Shown piece by piece: positions 1 to 8,671 of a stretch of 39,268 bases of DNA. Position numbers and translations under genes: made by a program. Below the pieces are notes generated by a model. That model was given only the letters and a program-made list of their open reading frames with translations, was not told the DNA's origin and made no database searches. The stretch comes from Saprospiraceae bacterium (GTDB lineage Bacteria; Bacteroidota; Bacteroidia; Chitinophagales; Saprospiraceae), in contig JALZVK010000035.1 in NCBI GenBank assembly GCA_023301005.1, positions 1 to 39,268 of the forward strand, read 5' to 3'. The number at the start of each line of letters is the position of its first letter. Position 1 is the first letter of the stretch.

Positions 1-1005
1 TTACTGTTAATATCTTTTGCATCAATAGCTCAAGATGTTCACTTCTCACACATACATGCATCTCCAACAGTATTGAATCCAGCAATGACAGGATTGTTTG
101 ATGGCGATTTAAGATTCATAGGGAATTACCGTTCTCAATGGAATAATTTCACAAACGGATACAAGACTGTTGCGCTTGCTGCTGATACTAAATTAGTTAG
201 AATCGGGAAGAGCGATTTTATAGGTGCAGGAGTTCAGTTATATAAAGATGTAGCAGGCGATTTAGAATTTACAACTAATTACGGAGCTTTATCTTTTTCT
301 TTATTAAAATCTATAGGCAGCGAAGGGAAAAGTTATATCTCATTTGGATTGCAAACTGCTCGAATTACGAATAGTGTAAATTATAATAATATTGTTGCAT
401 TTGATAATGAACCATTAATTGCTGGAGGTGCTCCTGATAGAATTAATTATTGGGATGTATCAGCCGGGATGGCTTGGTTCTATGCAATAGATCGTCATAA
501 TACATTTTATGTAGGAACTTCATTATCTCATATCAATGAACCGAGAGTTTCTTTTTTTGAAGATGATCAAGGAGGAACTAATATTTTAAAATATAGAAAC
601 TTTAGAATACTTGGAGGTGCCGAAATTAGAATATCTGATGACTCTTCTTTAAAACCTAATTTTGTATTTACTGACCAAGGACCGTATCAAGAAATTTTAG
701 CAGGGACTTTTTGGAAATATAAAAAACTAAGAAGTAAGTTACGTCAGCCAGCTTCATTATATTTTGGAGCTTGGTTAAGAGGTTATTTTGAAAAAGATAT
801 TAGAGGGACTGATGCTTTTATTATGGCAGTTCGAGTTGATTATAAAAAGATGTATATGACTTTTTCATTTGATGCGAATATTTCTCAATTGAAAAGAGTA
901 AGTGCTGGTAATGGTGGACCTGAACTTTCGGTAATAAAAATATTTGATTATAAGCAAGATCGTAGAAGAAGTTCTAAAGTAGTTTGTCCTGCATTTAGAT
1001 ATTAA
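1..1005 (+). CDS. PorP/SprF-family T9SS membrane protein (5' end outside window)
   Basis: The open frame runs in from base 1, upstream of the track's ATG at 73. It reads LLLISFASIAQDVHFSHIHASPTVLNPAMTG, which is the end of a signal peptide followed by the conserved start of mature PorP/SprF proteins (QDxxFSxxxxxPxxLNPAxTG). So the gene begins before the window and the ATG at 73 is internal. The rest alternates short amphipathic strands (GAGVQLYKD, FYVGTSLSHI, YFGAWLRGYF), as expected of an outer-membrane beta-barrel of about 14 strands, and ends with aromatic residues (PAFRY). Family members are barrels linked to the type IX secretion system and gliding, often paired with a large secreted adhesin. 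The next gene here is such an adhesin, with its own T9SS tail, 341 bases downstream and behind a terminator. I infer a functional pairing. Which paralogue this is cannot be told. Confidence 0.88.
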   Translation, partial: LLLISFASIAQDVHFSHIHASPTVLNPAMTGLFDGDLRFIGNYRSQWNNFTNGYKTVALAADTKLVRIGKSDFIGAGVQLYKDVAGDLEFTTNYGALSFSLLKSIGSEGKSYISFGLQTARITNSVNYNNIVAFDNEPLIAGGAPDRINYWDVSAGMAWFYAIDRHNTFYVGTSLSHINEPRVSFFEDDQGGTNILKYRNFRILGGAEIRISDDSSLKPNFVFTDQGPYQEILAGTFWKYKKLRSKLRQPASLYFGAWLRGYFEKDIRGTDAFIMAVRVDYKKMYMTFSFDANISQLKRVSAGNGGPELSVIKIFDYKQDRRRSSKVVCPAFRY

Positions 1006-1032
1006 TTTTAAATAATCATTAATACCAAATTT

Positions 1033-1082
1033 AAAAGAGGCTGTCTTATATTTTTTTATAAGACGGCCTCTTTTTTTTTTAT
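1033..1082 (+). terminator. Rho-independent terminator after the PorP/SprF gene
   Basis: A 14-bp stem (gaggctgtcttata / tataagacggcctc, with a G-U wobble) with a T-rich loop is followed by an uninterrupted run of T. It sits 30 bases after the stop codon. Its left arm shares AGAGGCTGTCTT with the hairpin at 15613. Confidence 0.85.
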
Positions 1083-1346
1083 TTTTTTACAAAAAAATAA
1101 TAGATACGAAGTATGTGAAAAAATACTCAATTCACTCAATATCTCTTGATTTCTAACCTCAAAGTGTTTTCAATAAACTTAATCTAATCCAACTTCTTCT
1201 TACCACTATTTTAAATTTTGTAAAACACTTAATAACCCCTTTAATGGTATAAATTTTGAATAATTATATTAACCAATTCAGTATATGTATAATTGATAAT
1301 ATGTATAAAATTGACTTTATATCCAATCCAAAAATTAACTAATAAT

Positions 1347-4300
1347 ATGATGATTAAAAATAATCGTGAGTTACTTACATTTCTTCTTTTAGGGCTATTT
1401 ACAGTTACACTTTCAGCTCAATTACATTATGAAAATTTCATCTATAATGGCTTCGGAGGAGGAGCGTTAATGAGTGAAGCAAGTTCAATTGCTGTTAGTC
1501 CAGATGGTAATTATATATATGTTACTAGTGCGGCTTCTGATGCCATTAATGTATTTAATAAAGGTACCTCAAGTCCAAGTGGAGAATTGACTTTTGTAGA
1601 AGTAGTAAAAACTGGATTGAATGGAATTCAAGGACTTACTGCGGCTCAGTCAGTAGTAGTTAGCCCAGATGGAAATCATGTATATGCAGTAGGAACTTTT
1701 GATGATGCTCTGGTTACATTTAGTAGAAGCAATGTAGATGGAACATTATCTTTTGTTGAAATGCATAAAGATGGACTAAGTGGAGTAGATGGATTAGATG
1801 CACCTTATATGGTAAAAGTTAGCCCAGATGGAAATCACGTATATGTAAGTGCAACAGATGATAATGCAATTTCAGTATTCGATAGAGATGCATTGACAGG
1901 TGCTTTGACTTTTAATGCAAAATTTACAGACCCTAATTTTAATATTATTTTAGGATTTGATATAAGTCAAGATGGACAAAGTATTTATGTAGCAAGTCAT
2001 GCTAATGGAATGTTAGTTAGTTTATCTAGAAATATGTCTACGGGAGCATTAAGTTTTGTGGAATCTTTTCAAGATAATATAGATTTTGTAGATGGATTGA
2101 GTGGTGCATTTTCTACTTATGTTAGCCCTGATGGTAAAAATGTTTATGTGTCGGGAGCTTATGATAATGCAGTTGCGATTTTTGCAAGAGATGCTGCAAC
2201 AAATACTTTATCATTTCAGACTATTCAGCAAGATGGTCAGTCAGGAGTTAATCATCTAAATTTTCCATTGCATGTTACAGGAAGTCCAGATGGAAATTAT
2301 GTTTATGCAGTAGGTGCGAATGATAATGCGATTACTGTTTTTGAAAGAGAACCTACTATTGGAATATTAATTTTTAAAGAAGCACTTGTAAATGGTACAG
2401 GTGGAATAGATGGGATGAACTTCCCTGTAAATATTGCAGTAAGTCCAGATGGAGAACATGTATATACCGCCGCTAGTGGAAGTGGTGCTGCGGTTGTTTT
2501 TGATAGAGAAGCTACAGGCGATTTAACATTTGTAGAAAGTCAAATGGGAAATGCTGCGGGAGTTACAGGTCTTGGAGAACCATATTCAGTTGCAGTAAGT
2601 CCAGATGGAGAACATGTATATGCAGCATCAAATGATGATAATGCATTAGCAATTTTCTCTCGTTCAAATAGTTCAGGCGAATTAACTTTTGTCAATAAAG
2701 TAGAAAATGAAATCAATGGAGTTGGTGGATTAGATAGAGTATATTCAGTTGTAGTAAGTCCAGATGGAAATCATGTATATACAGCTGGAAACCTGGATGA
2801 TGCAATTGCAATTTTCTCAAGAGATGCTTTGACAGGTGAGTTGATTTTTGTAAATAAAATAGAAGATAATACAAATGGCGTGGATGGATTGAATGGAGCA
2901 CGATTTGTAACACTTAGCCCAGATGGAAATTTTGTGTATGCTGCTGGTTTCAATGATGATGCGATTACTGTTTTTTCAAGAGATGTATTAACTGGAGATT
3001 TGACTTTTATTGAAATGATAGAAGATAATGAAAATGGAGTAGATGGACTGAACGGAGCAAACTCTATTGCTATTTCCAATGATGGAACTTACGCTTATAC
3101 TACAGGATTTAATGATGATGCAATAGCAATGTTTTCAAGAAATGTTACTACAGGAACTTTGACTTTTATTGAAAGCTATAAAAATGGGGTGAGTAATGTA
3201 AATGGATTGAATGGTGCTCATTCTGTAGTAATTAGTAATGATGGAAAAAGTGTTTACGCTTGTGGTTTTAATGATGATGCAGTTGTAGCATTTAATAGAA
3301 ATGTAGCAGATGGAAAATTGACATTTGTAAATATGTTTCAAGATGGAGTTGCAGGTGTTGATGGATTAGGAGGAGCAAGAGCTGTCGCACTTAATCCAGA
3401 TGACAATCATCTTTATGCAGTAAGTGGTGGAGAAAATGCAATTGTATTATTTGAAAGAGATGCAGCTACGGGAGCATTGACTTACCAATTTAAACATGAA
3501 GATGGAATTAGTGGAATTAATGGATTGAATGGAGCAAGAGGAGTTACTTTAGATCCTTTCGGCAAGCATATATATGTAGCAGGTGCTGACGATGATGCAG
3601 TTGCTGTATTTAGTTGTACCTATTTTGAAAATATGACTGAAGATATTTGCGAAGGTTCAAGTATTATGATAGGTAATAATAGTTATACTGAGACGGGTAT
3701 TTATGAAGATGTGATAGAAGATACTTTCGGATGTAGAAGTGTTGTTACATTAAATTTGACAGTATCTGGATCATCAGAAACATTAACAGCTCAAATATGT
3801 GAAGGAGATACTTATCAGTTTGGAAATCAAGTATTAACTACAAGTGGTACTTACCAAGAGATGATATCGAACGCTCAAGATTGCAATGTAAATACAACAT
3901 TAACTTTAACTGTAACACCTCAATTTGAAGTTAATATGTCTGCTCAGATATGTGAAGGAGATACTTATTCTGTAGGCTCTAATACATTTGTAGAATCAGG
4001 TATTTATACAAATAATTTTATTGCTGCCAATGGTTGTGATAGTGTTGTTGTTTTAGATTTAACAGTTAATCAAACTGCTTTTAATGATGATGTTTCTATT
4101 TGTAATGGTGATCAATATTTATTTGGATCGCAGACAATTAATTCAAGTGGAACTTATCAAGAATCATTTACTTCAAGTACAGGCTGTGATAGTATAGTTA
4201 CTTTACAATTAGCAGTTGTAAATTCTTTAGATGAAAGTATAGATGCAATAATTTGTATCGGAGGAAGCTTTACAATTGGTACACAGAGCTATTCTAATAC

Positions 4301-5492
4301 AGGAACTTATACAGAATTACTTACCTCTAATAGTGGATGTGATAGTATTGTTACATTAAATCTTACTGTTAGTGAAAGTATCAATTTGCTTTTTAATGAA
4401 ACTATTTGTGAAGGTGAAGTATATAATTTAGCTGGTACAGATTATTCAACAACTGGTGTTCATACAGAGTCATTTACAACTAATGGAGGCTGTGATAGTA
4501 CACTTACAGTTAACTTAACAGTTTTACCAGGTGCACCATCTATATTAAATGAAACTATTTGTGAAGGTGAATCTTTTAACTTTGGAAGTAATATATATAC
4601 AGTAGGTGGTGAGTACACAAGTTTATTTAGTAATCCAAATGGATGTGAAACTTTGGTTACTTTAAATCTTGAAGTACAAGGGCCTCAAGAAGTAGAGTTA
4701 GACCGAACAATCTGTGAAGGTGAAAGTTATCCTTTCGGAACTCAAATGTTAACTCAATCAGGAACATATACTGGAAACTTCACTACGCTTAGTGGATGTG
4801 ATAGTATTATTACTTTAAATTTGACAGTCAATCCTACTCAAGAATTTACTTTGTTTGAAACGATTTGTAATGGAGACATTTATACCATAGGTAATCAAAC
4901 TTACGCTTTCACAGGAACTTATGTGACTAATGTGAATTCAGTAGCTACAGGATGTGATAGCTTAGTAACATTGAATCTTACTGTAATTGATATCAATGGA
5001 GGCGCACTAATTACTAATGACGATGGTTCTGGAATTGGAGCTATTAATATAACAGTTAGCAATGGTACTCCACCTTATACTTTTGAGTGGAATAATGGAG
5101 AAGATACAGAAGATATAAATGGATTATCAGCAGGTGTATATAGTGTCTTAGTAAATGATGCAAATGGTTGTTCTGAAACATTAATATTTACTGTAGATAA
5201 TGTTACTAGTATATTTAATCCTACAATAGCGGATAGTTTTGAGGCAAGTGTATATCCTAATCCAGTTGCAGCAAATGATGTATTAAATATTTTGATTGCT
5301 AATGATAAGAATCAAATGTTTGAAATTAAATTATTTGACGCTGTAGGAAGACTTATTACTCAACAGCAAACTAGCATTAGCGCTGGTGAACAATTACAAA
5401 CTTTGCAGGCACCTCAAAATGCTGGAATTTATTATCTACAAATAGTAAATGAAAACCAAGAAGTGAAGAGCTTAAAAGTTATGGTTCATTAA
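1347..5492 (+). CDS. Large secreted adhesin-like protein: two predicted 7-bladed propellers, nine Cys-pair repeats, SprB-like repeat, T9SS C-terminal domain
   Basis: The track start at 1293 is a TTG. The ATG at 1347 begins MMIKNNRELLTFLLLGLFTVTLSAQ, a clean signal peptide, giving 1381 residues. Residues about 45-760 hold 14 repeats of about 54 residues (SPDGNHVYxxGxxDDAIxVFxRDxxTGxLTFVE), the pattern of lactonase-like beta-propellers. Fourteen blades suggest two 7-bladed propellers. Residues about 765-1218 hold nine repeats of about 48 residues (ICEGDxYxFG...SGTYxExFTxxxGCDSxVTLNLTV), each with a Cys pair that may form a disulfide. A SprB-like repeat (GTPPYTFEWNNGEDTEDINGLSAG) follows at about 1219-1287. 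The last ~85 residues (VYPNPV...LFDAVGRLI...GIYYLQI...LKVMV) are a type A T9SS sorting domain. The protein is therefore predicted to be exported by Sec, crossed over the outer membrane by T9SS and anchored or released. Ligand and enzymatic activity are unknown. Confidence 0.9.
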   Translation: MMIKNNRELLTFLLLGLFTVTLSAQLHYENFIYNGFGGGALMSEASSIAVSPDGNYIYVTSAASDAINVFNKGTSSPSGELTFVEVVKTGLNGIQGLTAAQSVVVSPDGNHVYAVGTFDDALVTFSRSNVDGTLSFVEMHKDGLSGVDGLDAPYMVKVSPDGNHVYVSATDDNAISVFDRDALTGALTFNAKFTDPNFNIILGFDISQDGQSIYVASHANGMLVSLSRNMSTGALSFVESFQDNIDFVDGLSGAFSTYVSPDGKNVYVSGAYDNAVAIFARDAATNTLSFQTIQQDGQSGVNHLNFPLHVTGSPDGNYVYAVGANDNAITVFEREPTIGILIFKEALVNGTGGIDGMNFPVNIAVSPDGEHVYTAASGSGAAVVFDREATGDLTFVESQMGNAAGVTGLGEPYSVAVSPDGEHVYAASNDDNALAIFSRSNSSGELTFVNKVENEINGVGGLDRVYSVVVSPDGNHVYTAGNLDDAIAIFSRDALTGELIFVNKIEDNTNGVDGLNGARFVTLSPDGNFVYAAGFNDDAITVFSRDVLTGDLTFIEMIEDNENGVDGLNGANSIAISNDGTYAYTTGFNDDAIAMFSRNVTTGTLTFIESYKNGVSNVNGLNGAHSVVISNDGKSVYACGFNDDAVVAFNRNVADGKLTFVNMFQDGVAGVDGLGGARAVALNPDDNHLYAVSGGENAIVLFERDAATGALTYQFKHEDGISGINGLNGARGVTLDPFGKHIYVAGADDDAVAVFSCTYFENMTEDICEGSSIMIGNNSYTETGIYEDVIEDTFGCRSVVTLNLTVSGSSETLTAQICEGDTYQFGNQVLTTSGTYQEMISNAQDCNVNTTLTLTVTPQFEVNMSAQICEGDTYSVGSNTFVESGIYTNNFIAANGCDSVVVLDLTVNQTAFNDDVSICNGDQYLFGSQTINSSGTYQESFTSSTGCDSIVTLQLAVVNSLDESIDAIICIGGSFTIGTQSYSNTGTYTELLTSNSGCDSIVTLNLTVSESINLLFNETICEGEVYNLAGTDYSTTGVHTESFTTNGGCDSTLTVNLTVLPGAPSILNETICEGESFNFGSNIYTVGGEYTSLFSNPNGCETLVTLNLEVQGPQEVELDRTICEGESYPFGTQMLTQSGTYTGNFTTLSGCDSIITLNLTVNPTQEFTLFETICNGDIYTIGNQTYAFTGTYVTNVNSVATGCDSLVTLNLTVIDINGGALITNDDGSGIGAINITVSNGTPPYTFEWNNGEDTEDINGLSAGVYSVLVNDANGCSETLIFTVDNVTSIFNPTIADSFEASVYPNPVAANDVLNILIANDKNQMFEIKLFDAVGRLITQQQTSISAGEQLQTLQAPQNAGIYYLQIVNENQEVKSLKVMVH

Positions 5493-5550
5493 GATAAGCA
5501 CTTATATAAAAGATAAATAAGTCGAATAGGCTTATTTTGATAATAAATAC

Positions 5551-5592
5551 AATCCCGAATTTTCGAAATCGAAAATTCGGGATTTTTTATTT
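5551..5592 (+). terminator. Rho-independent terminator after the adhesin gene
   Basis: A perfect 15-bp stem (aatcccgaattttcg / cgaaaattcgggatt) with a 4-base loop is followed by TTTTTAT. It lies 58 bases after the stop codon of the adhesin. Confidence 0.85.
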
Positions 5593-5879
5593 CCTACTCC
5601 CTAAATAGATACTTAAATGATTTTGAAAACAGAAAATTAATAGCGAAACGAATCCATTTAACCATCTTTCTACTAAGATCTTCTTTCAAATTTAAAGATG
5701 ACTCATATCTGTGTTTATAAAAAGATGAAGATTAAGTTACAAAATAGGTGTATATACATTGATTTCGAACAAAATATTTAACTTTCAAAAAATATTGAAA
5801 ATTAAGTAAGAATAAAAAACAGTAAATTTTAGTCGCAACTAATTGATTATCAACGGTTTAATTGTTTGATCATGTGTAA

Positions 5880-5942
5880 GGTTAAACAAATGTCAACTTC
5901 AAGACCTCTTTTTGTTTAACCAAAAGTTTGGTTTTGTTTAAC
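5880..5942 (+). promoter_or_regulatory. Operator-like cluster: three TTTGTTTAAC motifs, one inverted
   Basis: ggttaaacaaa (5880-5890) and tttgtttaacc (5911-5921) form a perfect 11-bp inverted repeat with a 20-base spacer. A further copy, ttttgtttaac (5932-5942), is a direct repeat 22 bases after the second. The third copy overlaps the space between the predicted -33 and -7 promoter boxes, where a bound regulator could block or assist RNA polymerase. The regulator is unknown; autoregulation by the sigma factor's own circuit is only a guess. Confidence 0.5.
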
Positions 5943-5958
5943 AAAGCACTTATATTTG
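5927..5958 (+). promoter_or_regulatory. Bacteroidota-type promoter for the sigma factor gene
   Basis: TTTG at 5927-5930 and TATATTTG at 5951-5958 are separated by 20 bases, matching the TTTG / TAnnTTTG arrangement of Bacteroidota housekeeping promoters. The start codon lies about 50 bases downstream. Confidence 0.55.
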
Positions 5959-6010
5959 TGTTACCAAATTAGAACTACCTATTTATTTATTCTTATTAAA
6001 CAATTTGATT

Positions 6011-6544
6011 ATGTCAACAATAGAATTTAATGGTCGATACGAGGGAATGTCAAAGTTGCTCCACGCTTTTGCATATAACTTAACTAAGAACACAGAAGAT
6101 GCAAAAGACCTTTATCAGGAAACTTCTTTCCGCGCGTTGACAAACAAGGACAAATTCCGTCCAGGTACAAATTTCAAAGCATGGTTATTTACAATCATGA
6201 AAAATATATTTATCAATAATTATCGTAAAAAAGTTCGTGCAAATACAATCATGGATTCAACTGATAATAATTTCTATTTGAATTCTGGTAAAGCAATAAT
6301 TGCAAATGGAGGAGAGAGTAATATCATGATGGAAGAATTAACTACCATGATTGATGGTCTAGAAGATGGAATTAGAATTCCATTTATGATGCATTATGAA
6401 GGATTTAAATATCAAGAAATTGCAGAAGAATTGGATTTGCCATTAGGTACTGTAAAAAGTCGAATTTTCTTTGCTCGAAAAGAAATGAAAAGTTTGATTA
6501 ACAAGCGTTATGATAACATGGCAGCTTTAAGAGAAAAGAGATAA
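6011..6544 (+). CDS. RNA polymerase sigma factor, sigma-70 family, ECF type
   Basis: The ORF track starts at a TTG (6005); the ATG two codons later gives 177 residues starting MSTIEFNGRYEG, which fits the family better. Region 2 is visible in LLHAFAYNLTKNTEDAKDLYQETSFRAL and the -10 recognition stretch FKAWLFTIMKNIFINNYRKK (about residues 20-80). Region 4 is an HTH, FKYQEIAEELDLPLGTVKSRIFFARKEM (about 135-165). The length and lack of region 3 are typical of ECF factors. No anti-sigma gene is adjacent: upstream is the adhesin, downstream is a repeat element and mutY. Standalone ECF factors of this type are common in Bacteroidota. Control is probably transcriptional, given the repeat cluster over its promoter. 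The regulon is unknown. Confidence 0.92.
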   Translation: MSTIEFNGRYEGMSKLLHAFAYNLTKNTEDAKDLYQETSFRALTNKDKFRPGTNFKAWLFTIMKNIFINNYRKKVRANTIMDSTDNNFYLNSGKAIIANGGESNIMMEELTTMIDGLEDGIRIPFMMHYEGFKYQEIAEELDLPLGTVKSRIFFARKEMKSLINKRYDNMAALREKR

Positions 6545-6575
6545 CCTTAAATAATAAAATAGTTGAATTTTATAA

Positions 6576-6612
6576 AGTAGGCGGCAAATTTTAAATTTGT
6601 CGCCTATTTTTA
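6576..6612 (+). terminator. Rho-independent terminator after the sigma factor gene
   Basis: A 14-bp stem (taggcggcaaattt / aaatttgtcgccta, one G-U pair) is followed by TTTTTATTTT, 33 bases after the stop codon. Confidence 0.85.
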
Positions 6613-6617
6613 TTTTA

Positions 6618-6778
6618 GAGCTTGTTGGGGAATTATATTTCGGCTAGAAACGCCCTTTTTTTGATGACACTTCTTTGAAAAAAAAGTCAAATAGCGCAGA
6701 CTATGTTCCTATTTTTTTCCATCGTTTCATCAAAAAAATGAACATTTTTATCTCAAAATCTAATTCCCCAACAAGCCC
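6618..6778. repeat. Fold-back element A, 161 bp, MITE-like
   Basis: The ends are inverted: GAGCTTGTTGGGGAATTA on the left and TAATTCCCCAACAAGCCC on the right (16 bases perfect, plus one mismatch in the outer pairs). TTA flanks both sides (6615-6617 and 6779-6781), compatible with a 3-bp target duplication, although three AT bases can match by chance. The interior also folds back around a centre at ATAGCGCAGACTAT. There is no open reading frame. Size and fold match elements B and C, but its core is more diverged. It fills most of the sigma factor-mutY gap. Confidence 0.65.
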
Positions 6779-6846
6779 TTATAAAAACTACAGATAATTT
6801 TATTTACTTTGGATTCAATTTCTAGCAACAACTAGGAAAAAGATAA

Positions 6847-7947
6847 ATGAACCAAACATACTTCACCAAGCAATTATTAAAATGGTCAAAAACCATCGAC
6901 CGACCAATGCCCTGGAAAGGAGAAAAAAATCCCTATTGGATATGGTTGTCTGAAATTATTTTACAACAAACTAGAGTAGAGCAAGGCTTACCTTATTTTT
7001 TAAAATTCAAAGAAAAATATCCTACTGTACATGACTTGGCAAATGCGCCTGAAGATGAGATTATGAAGTTATGGGAAGGTTTAGGTTATTACTCAAGAGC
7101 TCGTAATTTACATTTCACAGCAAAATATATTTTGTCAGAGTTGAATGGAGAATTTCCAAATACTTATGATGAAATTATAAAATTGAAAGGAGTAGGTGCT
7201 TATACCGCTGCAGCTATCGCTTCATTTGCTTACGACTTACCTCATGCCGTTGTTGATGGAAATGTATATCGAGTCTTATCTAGATTTTTTGGAATAGCAA
7301 CGCCTATAGATTCTACGCAAGGGAAAAAAGAATTTAACCATCTTGCAAGTGAATTGTTAGAAAAAAAGAAAGCTGCAATTTACAATCAAGCGATTATGGA
7401 TTTTGGAGCAACTCAATGTATGCCCAAAGTACCTTTGTGTAAAACTTGTTTATTAAAAAAAGAATGCTTCGCATTTCAAAATAAGAAGGTTTTAAATTTT
7501 CCAATCAAAATAAAAAAAATAAAAAAGAAGACTCGATACTTTAATTATTTAGTATTGAATGTGGGAGGAAATATTTGGATACAAAAAAGAACGCAAAAAG
7601 ATATTTGGCAAAAGCTCTATGAATTTCCTTTAATAGAAACTCAAGGTATTATTGAAAAAAAAGAATTATTAGAAAGTGATGTTTGGAAAAATAGTGTGGG
7701 CGATTTAAAATTTGAAATAAAAAATATTTCAAGTCCATTTCGTCAAACATTGACTCATAGAATAATTATTGCTACTTTTTTTGAAATTGAACTCCAAGGA
7801 AAACAGTCAGATGTGGAGAAGTTGTTAAATAAAAAAAATACCTATATCAAAGTAGAAAGAAAAAACTTAATTAAATTTGCATTCCCTAAAATTATAGATT
7901 TGTATTTACAGGATAATTCTTTAAATTTAGGGGTATTGTGGGGATAG
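6847..7947 (+). CDS. mutY: A/G-specific adenine glycosylase MutY
   Basis: This base-excision enzyme removes adenine mispaired with 8-oxoguanine. The glycosylase domain has the catalytic Glu in LSEIILQQT (E36), the helix-hairpin-helix LKGVGAYTAAAIASFA (about 113-127) and the catalytic Asp in AVVDGNVYR (D137). A 4Fe-4S site follows with the expected spacing C191-x6-C198-x2-C201-x5-C207. The C-terminal ~150 residues form the Nudix-like domain that reads 8-oxoG (YLVLNVGGNIWIQKR...WQKLYEFPLIE). The length of 366 is normal. It leads the conserved mutY-ssb-gldE-gldD order of Bacteroidota, with 67 bases to ssb. All expected catalytic and cluster residues are present. Confidence 0.96.
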   Translation: MNQTYFTKQLLKWSKTIDRPMPWKGEKNPYWIWLSEIILQQTRVEQGLPYFLKFKEKYPTVHDLANAPEDEIMKLWEGLGYYSRARNLHFTAKYILSELNGEFPNTYDEIIKLKGVGAYTAAAIASFAYDLPHAVVDGNVYRVLSRFFGIATPIDSTQGKKEFNHLASELLEKKKAAIYNQAIMDFGATQCMPKVPLCKTCLLKKECFAFQNKKVLNFPIKIKKIKKKTRYFNYLVLNVGGNIWIQKRTQKDIWQKLYEFPLIETQGIIEKKELLESDVWKNSVGDLKFEIKNISSPFRQTLTHRIIIATFFEIELQGKQSDVEKLLNKKNTYIKVERKNLIKFAFPKIIDLYLQDNSLNLGVLWG

Positions 7948-8014
7948 GAGAGTGGATGAGAAAACATAAATTTTATAACCAGCCTATTGATAGGCTAAAA
8001 TAAAACGTAACACT

Positions 8015-8497
8015 ATGATTAATAAAGTTATCATTGTTGGAAACCTCGGAAAGGATCCCGAAGTACGTCACTTCGAAGGGAATTCATCTGTAGCATCTTT
8101 TTCGGTTGCTACGAGTGAAACATATACAGACAAAAATGGAGAGCGACAAAAAAATACAGAGTGGCATAATGTGGTTTTGTGGAATGGATTAGCTGGAGTT
8201 GCTGAAAAATATTTGAAAAAAGGAAGCTTAGTTTACATAGAAGGTAAACTGACTACTCGCAAATGGCAAGACAAAGATGGAAACGATAGATATACTACTG
8301 AGGTAGTTGGTAGAACTATGAAAATGTTGGGAGGTAGAGAAAGTGGTGGTGGAAACTATAACTCTAACATGCCTGCAGCAAGTGATACATCAGTTAATAA
8401 TCAAGTGAAAGAACCAGTAGTTGCTGCAACTACTGCAAACACCGCTACTCCTGCTGAAAAAATCGCAGATGCACCAGATGATGATTTACCATTTTAA
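8015..8497 (+). CDS. ssb: Single-stranded DNA-binding protein
   Basis: Residues 1-105 form the SSB OB-fold: [35 protein letters not shown], then [33 protein letters not shown] low-complexity linker rich in Asn, Ala and Thr follows, then the acidic tip DDDLPF that recruits replication and repair partners. The 160-residue length is standard. It lies between mutY and gldE as in many Bacteroidota. The 275-base gap after it carries two palindromic elements, so ssb and gldE may not be fully co-transcribed. Confidence 0.97.
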   Translation: MINKVIIVGNLGKDPEVRHFEGNSSVASFSVATSETYTDKNGERQKNTEWHNVVLWNGLAGVAEKYLKKGSLVYIEGKLTTRKWQDKDGNDRYTTEVVGRTMKMLGGRESGGGNYNSNMPAASDTSVNNQVKEPVVAATTANTATPAEKIADAPDDDLPF

Positions 8498-8499
8498 AT

Positions 8500-8660
8500 T
8501 AGACTTGTTACCCTTTAAAAATGCTTGTATGAAATTTAGATTTTTTCGATAGTTTATTTTAAAAAATCATTAAATAGTCGCTCTATTAAATTATTATTTA
8601 AAATAAAATAGCGAAAAAATATATTTTCAGACGAGTATTCATTAAAGGATAACAAGTCTA
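8500..8660. repeat. Fold-back element B, about 161 bp
   Basis: Almost the whole segment is one imperfect palindrome with arms of about 78 bases around AATAG-TCGCT-CTATT. The ends are TAGACTTGTTA and TAACAAGTCTA. Both arms carry the core TTTTTTCG(A/C)TA(G/T)TTTATTTTAAA, shared with element C. There is no open reading frame and no obvious target duplication. It lies three bases after the ssb stop codon and would form a very long RNA hairpin if transcribed. Confidence 0.7.
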
Positions 8661-8671
8661 TTGTAACTCAA

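Larger units (their letters stand above)
5593..6010. other. Intergenic region upstream of the sigma factor gene
   Basis: About 420 bases with no plausible gene. The first 280 bases are AT-rich and show nothing I recognise. The last 140 bases hold three copies of a TTTGTTTAAC motif and a Bacteroidota-type promoter, listed separately. Confidence 0.7.

Noticed and set aside
2713-3341. Three minus-strand ORFs inside the adhesin gene
   Set aside because: They mirror the propeller repeats and have no start signals or family resemblance.
1480-3620. Regularly spaced repeats that might suggest a CRISPR array
   Set aside because: The repeats are in frame, about 160 bases apart, and encode propeller blades. 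Spacing and variation do not fit CRISPR.
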